From assembly GCA_024803745.1 (NCBI GenBank), contig JANJXV010000004.1:57517858-57581857 (forward strand): a stretch of DNA of 64,000 nt. The letters run 5' to 3'. This document shows, one piece after another, positions 60,890-64,000 of this stretch. How positions within the stretch are numbered: the stretch's first letter is position 1; each line of letters opens with the position of its first letter. The translations under genes and the position numbers were made by a program. The notes under the pieces were generated by a model. The model had not been told where the DNA came from. It saw only the letters and a program-made list of their open reading frames with translations, and did no database searches. The DNA is from Megascapheus bottae (lineage: Eukaryota; Chordata; Mammalia; Rodentia; Geomyidae).

Positions 60890-61560
60890 CCTTAATTAAA
60901 AATTATCCTTTCTTGGCTATTTATGACTCTGCAGCCTATTTTATATGAATCAGTAGCTTCGGCTCTTAAAAGCTCTCCTGCAAGACATTTGCTACGTGAG
61001 AGCGAATTTATGTGCTGAGAATAGTTTCATTCTTCAGTCGGGCCTTAGGTTTGACCCTATAAAATTTTTTACTCAGGAAGGTACAAAAATTTCTTCTCTT
61101 TAAATACTTCAGGAAAAACATAACCATTTTACTAAATAAACTCGGCCATTTGATAGCATAAATTAGGGTGGTGATAAAATGTGGAAGTTGTTCAAAGCAC
61201 CTTGTATAAATTATCGCCTTGGCTGCTCTCCTGCAGGAGGTGCCTTTCATCTTTTCTTTAACTAGATGGAGAAAAGTCTCCATTACTGCAGCAAATGAAG
61301 GCTTTTTAAACAAAAGTCCAGATTCAGCTAATAAATATTTTATAACTGTTTCCTGCAAAATATCTGAAATCCTTTCTGGAACTAGGAGTGTGAAAAGGCA
61401 GCCTTGGGAAAAAGATCAATAGCTCCATATCAGATCATTTGTGAATCTATCACCTTCAGATCATCTCTTTATGGTTAGGCTTTTGTATTTGGGAAGCTCG
61501 AAGAATTGCCTCAATAAAGTTTATACTGCTTAAGCAAATAAGCAGCATCGAGCATTTCTA
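60890..61560. promoter_or_regulatory. Candidate conserved non-coding element in intron 6
   Basis: A repeat-free stretch of about 650 bp of higher complexity than the AT-rich DNA before it. It contains CTATTTATGACTCTGCAGCC near 60919, CTCCTGCAGGAGG near 61229 and TTTAAACAAAAG near 61305 (a forkhead-like core). It stands between AT-rich unique sequence and later MIR and B1 copies. I regard it as the strongest enhancer candidate inside the gene, by inference. Confidence 0.4.
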
Positions 61561-62009
61561 TTGTTAATAAATTTATTTCAGTAGATTCTTGCTAATTATG
61601 CTTATAAACTCCCCTCACTAACTGTTCTGAATACTTTTACTATTTCAAAGTACTGCTATTGAAATTCATTGTGATGAATAGAATTTTTATCAATCTGCAT
61701 GAACAGTCTTTTCTATTGAAAATTGTATTTCTAGGAAGACATAAAAATTTACTATCTGTATAATGTAAATAAGAATGATCAGCTAAACAGCACCTAGCAT
61801 TCATTAATTCATTGAGAAATATAATCTTGGGCAACATGCTGTATATTGAGACTGATAGGGTGCACCAAACTGGCCAGAAGTACACAGAAAAGATGACTGG
61901 GTGGCATGATCTTGGACTGGATTTGTAGTTTAACTACAAGTTAAAAAAACGTGTCACTTAGAATGAAATAGCTTTAGAATCCGAAGAGGTTTGAGCCTCT
62001 TTGTGTATC

Positions 62010-62130
62010 TTTTCTAGGAAATTGAAGTCCAGGGAGGTTAAGAAACTGACTTAACATCACAATAAATTTGAGTGACACACACTCACAACCCAGTACTTCT
62101 GATCTTAATTTAGTGCCCATACTATTGAAT
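62010..62130 (-). repeat. MIR SINE, old
   Basis: Reverse MIR order: ggaaattgaagtccagggag, gttaagaaactgacttaaca, acaacccagtacttctgatc. Confidence 0.65.
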
Positions 62131-62399
62131 AATCCACTTGGTGACATGACTATACATCAGAGCCAAATTACCAGGGAGTCCAGGTACAAGTTACAGGTCC
62201 ACTCTGTATCCTGACATCCTGTTGCAGTCCCATAGTTACATTTGTCGTAAATAGTGCTGCTTCCTTAATTTGTGATTGAGGAGATGATTCAGGTCCTGGT
62301 GTGGAAGCATGAGAGGATGTGTTCATGTATGCTAGCCCATATAAACACATGCATAGCTGTCATTGAGATGAGATAGGCATTCTCCTCATTATGGAAGGA

Positions 62400-62437
62400 C
62401 ATTAAATAAATAAATAAATTTAAATAAATAAATAGAC
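62400..62437 (+). repeat. (AAAT)n microsatellite
   Basis: Tetranucleotide tract. Confidence 0.9.
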
Positions 62438-62481
62438 AAAATGCATATTCTAAGACAACAAATTTCAGTAAAACCTCTACA

Positions 62482-62605
62482 CAACTGGATAGGGTGGCAC
62501 ATCCCTATAATCTCAGCACTCAGGAATCTGAGGTAGAGGACCACAAATTAAATTCCACCCTGGTCTACTTAGTAAGAATTTGTCTTACAGTACCACAACA
62601 AAACG
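62482..62605 (+). mobile_element. B1 7SL SINE monomer
   Basis: ggatagggtggcacatccct, ataatctcagcactcaggaa, ccctggtctacttagtaaga, then an A-rich end; a typical rodent B1 layout. Confidence 0.8.
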
Positions 62606-63134
62606 TATTAGGACAACTATGTCTAATAGTCTTATCTGTATATATAACTTCTCTACTGTTTGTAGAGTTTGCCATGTTTTTATAGGTAGCATGGCTCTGG
62701 GGAAGTTTCAGGATTCATGACTGGGGGTATTAGGGAATCCAGAGGAGATATCTCCTGGGTTGAAATTACTAAGAGTATGTAATCATCATAAGAAATGTCT
62801 AAAGTAGTATTGGATACCTCAGGAAGCACTCATTTTCTTTCATTTTTGTTTTCAGTACTAGAAATGAACATACTAGGCAGACACTCAGCCATTGAGCTTC
62901 ACCCCCAAACTATACTGAATTTAATAAGGCTGAGATGATTGAGAGGTGCTTAGGTCTTGGTCTATTTTGGGAATGGTTAGGGACAGGAAGGACCTCAATC
63001 CCAGAACCTGTAAGACTTAGTTACCTGATATAAGGAAGGGAAGACTGAATCACTTGGTATAAATCTCTTTTTACAAGCATTTAGAATAGTTGCTTTTGTT
63101 TTAGGGCATATATATGCCTCTTTAAAAGTATTCA

Positions 63135-63360
63135 GCCGGGCTTGGTGACTCACGCCTGTAATCTACTCAGGAGGCTGATATCTGAGGATCATGGTTCAAA
63201 ACCAGCCTGGGCACTAAGTTTGTGAGATTCTTATCTCCAATTAACCACTAGAAGAGTAGAAGTGGCGCTGTGACTCCAGGGGTAGGGCAGTAGCCTTGAG
63301 TTGAAAAACTCAGGAACAGCTCCCAGGCCCAGAGTTCAAACCCATGACCGACTAAAAAGG
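63135..63360 (+). mobile_element. B1-Geo composite SINE
   Basis: gccgggcttggtgactcacg, cctgtaatctactcagg, catctccaattaaccac-type junction, agtggcgctgtgactccagg, agttcaaacccatgaccgac. Confidence 0.9.
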
Positions 63361-63417
63361 AAAACTATTTATTCATTAAGCATGCTGGGGCTTTACATTG
63401 GTTTGTGATGTTAATAC

Positions 63418-63540
63418 TAACTCCAGGAAGTGGTGCTGTGGTTCAAGTGGTAGAACACTAGCCTTGAGCACAAAGAGGCAGTACCTAGATCCTATATTCA
63501 AGCCCCATGACTTACCAAAAGAAATTGTAATAACTCCAGG
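63418..63540 (+). mobile_element. Solo Geo SINE monomer with short target-site duplication
   Basis: Only the Geo unit (gaagtggtgctgtggttcaa, gtggtagaacactagccttg, attcaagccccatgac) and a short A-rich tail, between taactccagg at 63418-63427 and 63531-63540 (10/10). Confidence 0.8.
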
Positions 63541-63890
63541 CACAAAATAACTCTGTGAGATCATCTTCCTGCTAGATTGGGTGGTGATGGAGATTGTATC
63601 CTTGAACAGAAATCAGCCTTTTTTTCTACTTCTCCCCTGTCCTGGCAGCTGAAGTACTAAATGATGGATAGAAATATCTCTTAGGGTTTTATGGGAAATC
63701 ACTTTTGTGGCAACCATCTTGCCCAGGGGAAGAAGTCCTGAGGGAAGGAGGGGGAATGCTCCAGATTACAGCAGAACATTGGGCTCACACCAGCCTGAGC
63801 AGACTCTCTTTGGGCTCCTTATCACAAAGGACATTTTTACCCTCCATGCTGGTTTAGATCCTTCAGTGCCTTAACACTCCTGGTAGGTGT

Positions 63891-63894
<4 letters not shown>

Positions 63895-63932
<38 letters not shown>

Positions 63933-63964
63933 ATGTATATATATATATATATATGTATATATTT
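63895..63964 (+). repeat. (AT)n with GT interruption
   Basis: Alternating TA tract with a central TGTGTGTGTA segment. Confidence 0.93.
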
Positions 63965-64000
63965 GCCTGTGGCACATTCCATCCTGCCATTGTGGAACTA

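Larger units (their letters stand above)
36502..64000 (+). other. Tbx18: Tbx18 gene span, 3' part beyond the window
   Basis: Gene-level entry. The start is placed loosely at the beginning of the likely 5' leader, since no transcription start can be read directly. Six coding exons total 1,019 nt, all bounded by GT-AG introns with consistent phases (1, 2, 2, 0, 0, 2). The last exons encoding the C-terminal half lie past position 64000. Introns: 37139-38187, 38393-40333, 40436-45086, 45259-53634, 53803-57504 and 57570 onward. Confidence 0.9.

Overview
The window is a piece of a mammalian nuclear genome. It holds the 5' two thirds of one protein-coding gene, the T-box transcription factor gene Tbx18, on the + strand, inside a long, repeat-rich, otherwise gene-poor interval. 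The abundant dimeric SINE (a tRNA-Ala/ID-like left half joined to a non-ID right half) matches what I know as IDL-Geo, a family reported as restricted to geomyoid rodents (kangaroo rats, pocket mice, pocket gophers). My best guess for the source is therefore a geomyoid rodent; the species cannot be settled from the sequence.

Layout. 1-25,900: intergenic DNA made of LINE-1 fragments (several with readable target-site duplications, one twin-primed and nested in an older L1), SINEs, an old L2 and MIRs, and microsatellites. 26,000-27,850: an isolated CpG-rich block about 9 kb upstream of Tbx18, with no recognisable coding gene. 27,900-36,000: mostly single-copy upstream DNA with several candidate conserved regulatory blocks. 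36,060-36,831: Tbx18 promoter and 5' leader. 36,832-57,569: six coding exons at 36832-37138, 38188-38392, 40334-40435, 45087-45258, 53635-53802 and 57505-57569. These give 339 complete codons plus two bases, with the reading frame kept across every junction. From 57,570 to the window end lies intron 6; the C-terminal exons fall outside.

The encoded part contains an N-terminal eh1-like (Groucho-binding) motif, a basic nuclear-localisation-like stretch, a Ser/Pro/Gly-rich linker and essentially the whole T-box DNA-binding domain. Introns 3-6 carry many SINEs, a few L1 ends and, in intron 4, a 404-bp insertion flanked by a perfect 15-bp target-site duplication and ending in a polyadenylation signal plus A-tail: a processed retrocopy of an mRNA 3' end that I cannot identify.

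I see no novel enzymatic or defence system. The points most worth following up are the unidentified retrocopy, the upstream CpG island, the candidate intronic and upstream regulatory blocks, the overlapping upstream ORF and NAGNAG acceptor of Tbx18, and a SINE tail module (Geo) found on two different heads and also alone.
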